From: Pseudo-nitzschia pungens
Lineage: Eukaryota > Bacillariophyta > Bacillariophyceae > Bacillariales > Bacillariaceae
DNA length: 64,000 nucleotides
Reading direction: 5' to 3'
Assembly: GCA_037355855.1 (NCBI GenBank)
Contig: CM074761.1
Coordinates: 4,111,346 to 4,175,345 of the forward strand
Part shown: piece by piece, positions 63,696-64,000 of the stretch
Layout: each line of letters opens with the position of its first letter
Numbering within the stretch: position 1 is the first letter of the stretch
Program-made: the position numbers and the translations under genes
Notes under the pieces: model-generated
What the model saw: the letters and a program-made list of their open reading frames with translations, nothing else
The model's database searches: none
Told to the model about the DNA's origin: nothing

Positions 63696-64000
63696 TTATT
63701 TTGCTAATCGTCGACAACTTTTACAAACTAGGATGCCCAATTTTGGAAGTGGATAGAATGCAACCGTGGGCTTTTGGCATCTCATACAAGTCGAATCCAC
63801 GTTGGTGCTTTTCTTAGTTGTGGTAATTTCAGTGTTCCCCGTGGTCTCCATCGCTGCTCGAGTGGTGCTTTGCGGCTTTTTTGTCTCCGGTTCATTTGTG
63901 ACTCCTGATTTTGTATTCGTGGAAAGCGCAGCAGGAAGAGGAGGAGAAGCGGCCGCGGGAACAACAAAACACATACCAACAGAATCTCCCAAGGCCTTTT
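63696..64000 (-). CDS. C-terminal end of a zinc-ribbon protein, cut by the right edge
   Basis: About 100 residues are visible. The frame is open to the window edge, so the start may lie outside; a Met seven codons in is the only ATG upstream of the low-complexity part. The region is Ala/Pro/Thr-rich, then CMRCQKPTVAFYPLPKLGILVCKSCRR, a C-x2-C...C-x2-C pair that should bind one zinc. It is the last 25 residues before the stop. No family is assigned. Confidence 0.6.
   Translation of the reverse strand, partial: KALGDSVGMCFVVPAAASPPLPAALSTNTKSGVTNEPETKKPQSTTRAAMETTGNTEITTTKKSTNVDSTCMRCQKPTVAFYPLPKLGILVCKSCRRLAK

Noticed and set aside
1..64000. Transposons, viral genes or an integrated element
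   Set aside because: I looked for transposase, integrase, reverse transcriptase and capsid motifs in the open frames and for long terminal or inverted repeats, and saw none.

Overview
This window is nuclear DNA of a photosynthetic eukaryote with a secondary plastid, most likely a diatom or a close stramenopile relative. Three nuclear genes (ribosome recycling factor, initiation factor IF-1 and a ferredoxin-like protein) start with a signal peptide followed by a Phe right after the likely cleavage point, which is the diatom-type plastid import signal. Genes are compact, with zero to three short GT-AG introns of about 60-250 bases. There are no operons. The tRNA carries internal box A and box B and ends in a T run. 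ATG2, CENP-C, SMPD4-like, Mog1 and F-box genes are all eukaryotic. Species is not determined.

Layout. 0-9.4 kb: a possible gene tail at the left edge, a B3GNTL1-like glycosyltransferase, a low-complexity conserved protein (-), and a large multi-pass membrane protein with an acidic W-x-x-L/I motif at each end. 9.4-19.1 kb: a plastid ferredoxin-like protein (-), a secreted sugar-dehydrogenase/PKD/fasciclin protein, Mog1, and an F-box/cytochrome b5 protein (-). 19.1-24.1 kb: a 30-bp minisatellite, then two neighbouring cysteine-rich secretory-pathway genes (-). 24.1-36.2 kb: plastid RRF (-), an HCF101/Mrp-type Fe-S carrier, a three-finger CCCH protein (-) and the kinetochore protein CENP-C (-). 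36.2-46.3 kb: a two-ShKT secreted protein, a TMEM223-like protein (-), an acidic nuclear-type protein and full-length ATG2 (-). 46.3-54 kb: tRNA-Leu(CAG) (-), a CIA30 protein with a frame break, a 26-fold FGDF repeat protein (-) and plastid IF-1 (-). 54-64 kb: an SMPD4-like protein (-), a probable GPI-anchored secreted protein (-), a small unknown gene and a gene cut by the right edge (-).

The genes do not form one pathway. Several touch shared themes: plastid translation (RRF, IF-1), Fe-S biology (ferredoxin-like, HCF101-like), membrane lipid and autophagy biology (ATG2, SMPD4-like, and the membrane protein with putative ATG8-binding ends), and the secreted or cell-wall side (sugar dehydrogenase/FAS1, LNR, ShKT, GPI protein). 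Gene-free stretches hold many copies of a small word set (GTAAGGTTAC and its complement, TACCGGTA, GTACGTAC) that is scarce in the coding regions. Three or four genes are split by single frame changes, often next to A runs. These may be sequencing indels, unusual short introns, or real lesions.

Exon joins were worked out by hand from GT/AG sites and reading-frame phase. They are consistent but untested.
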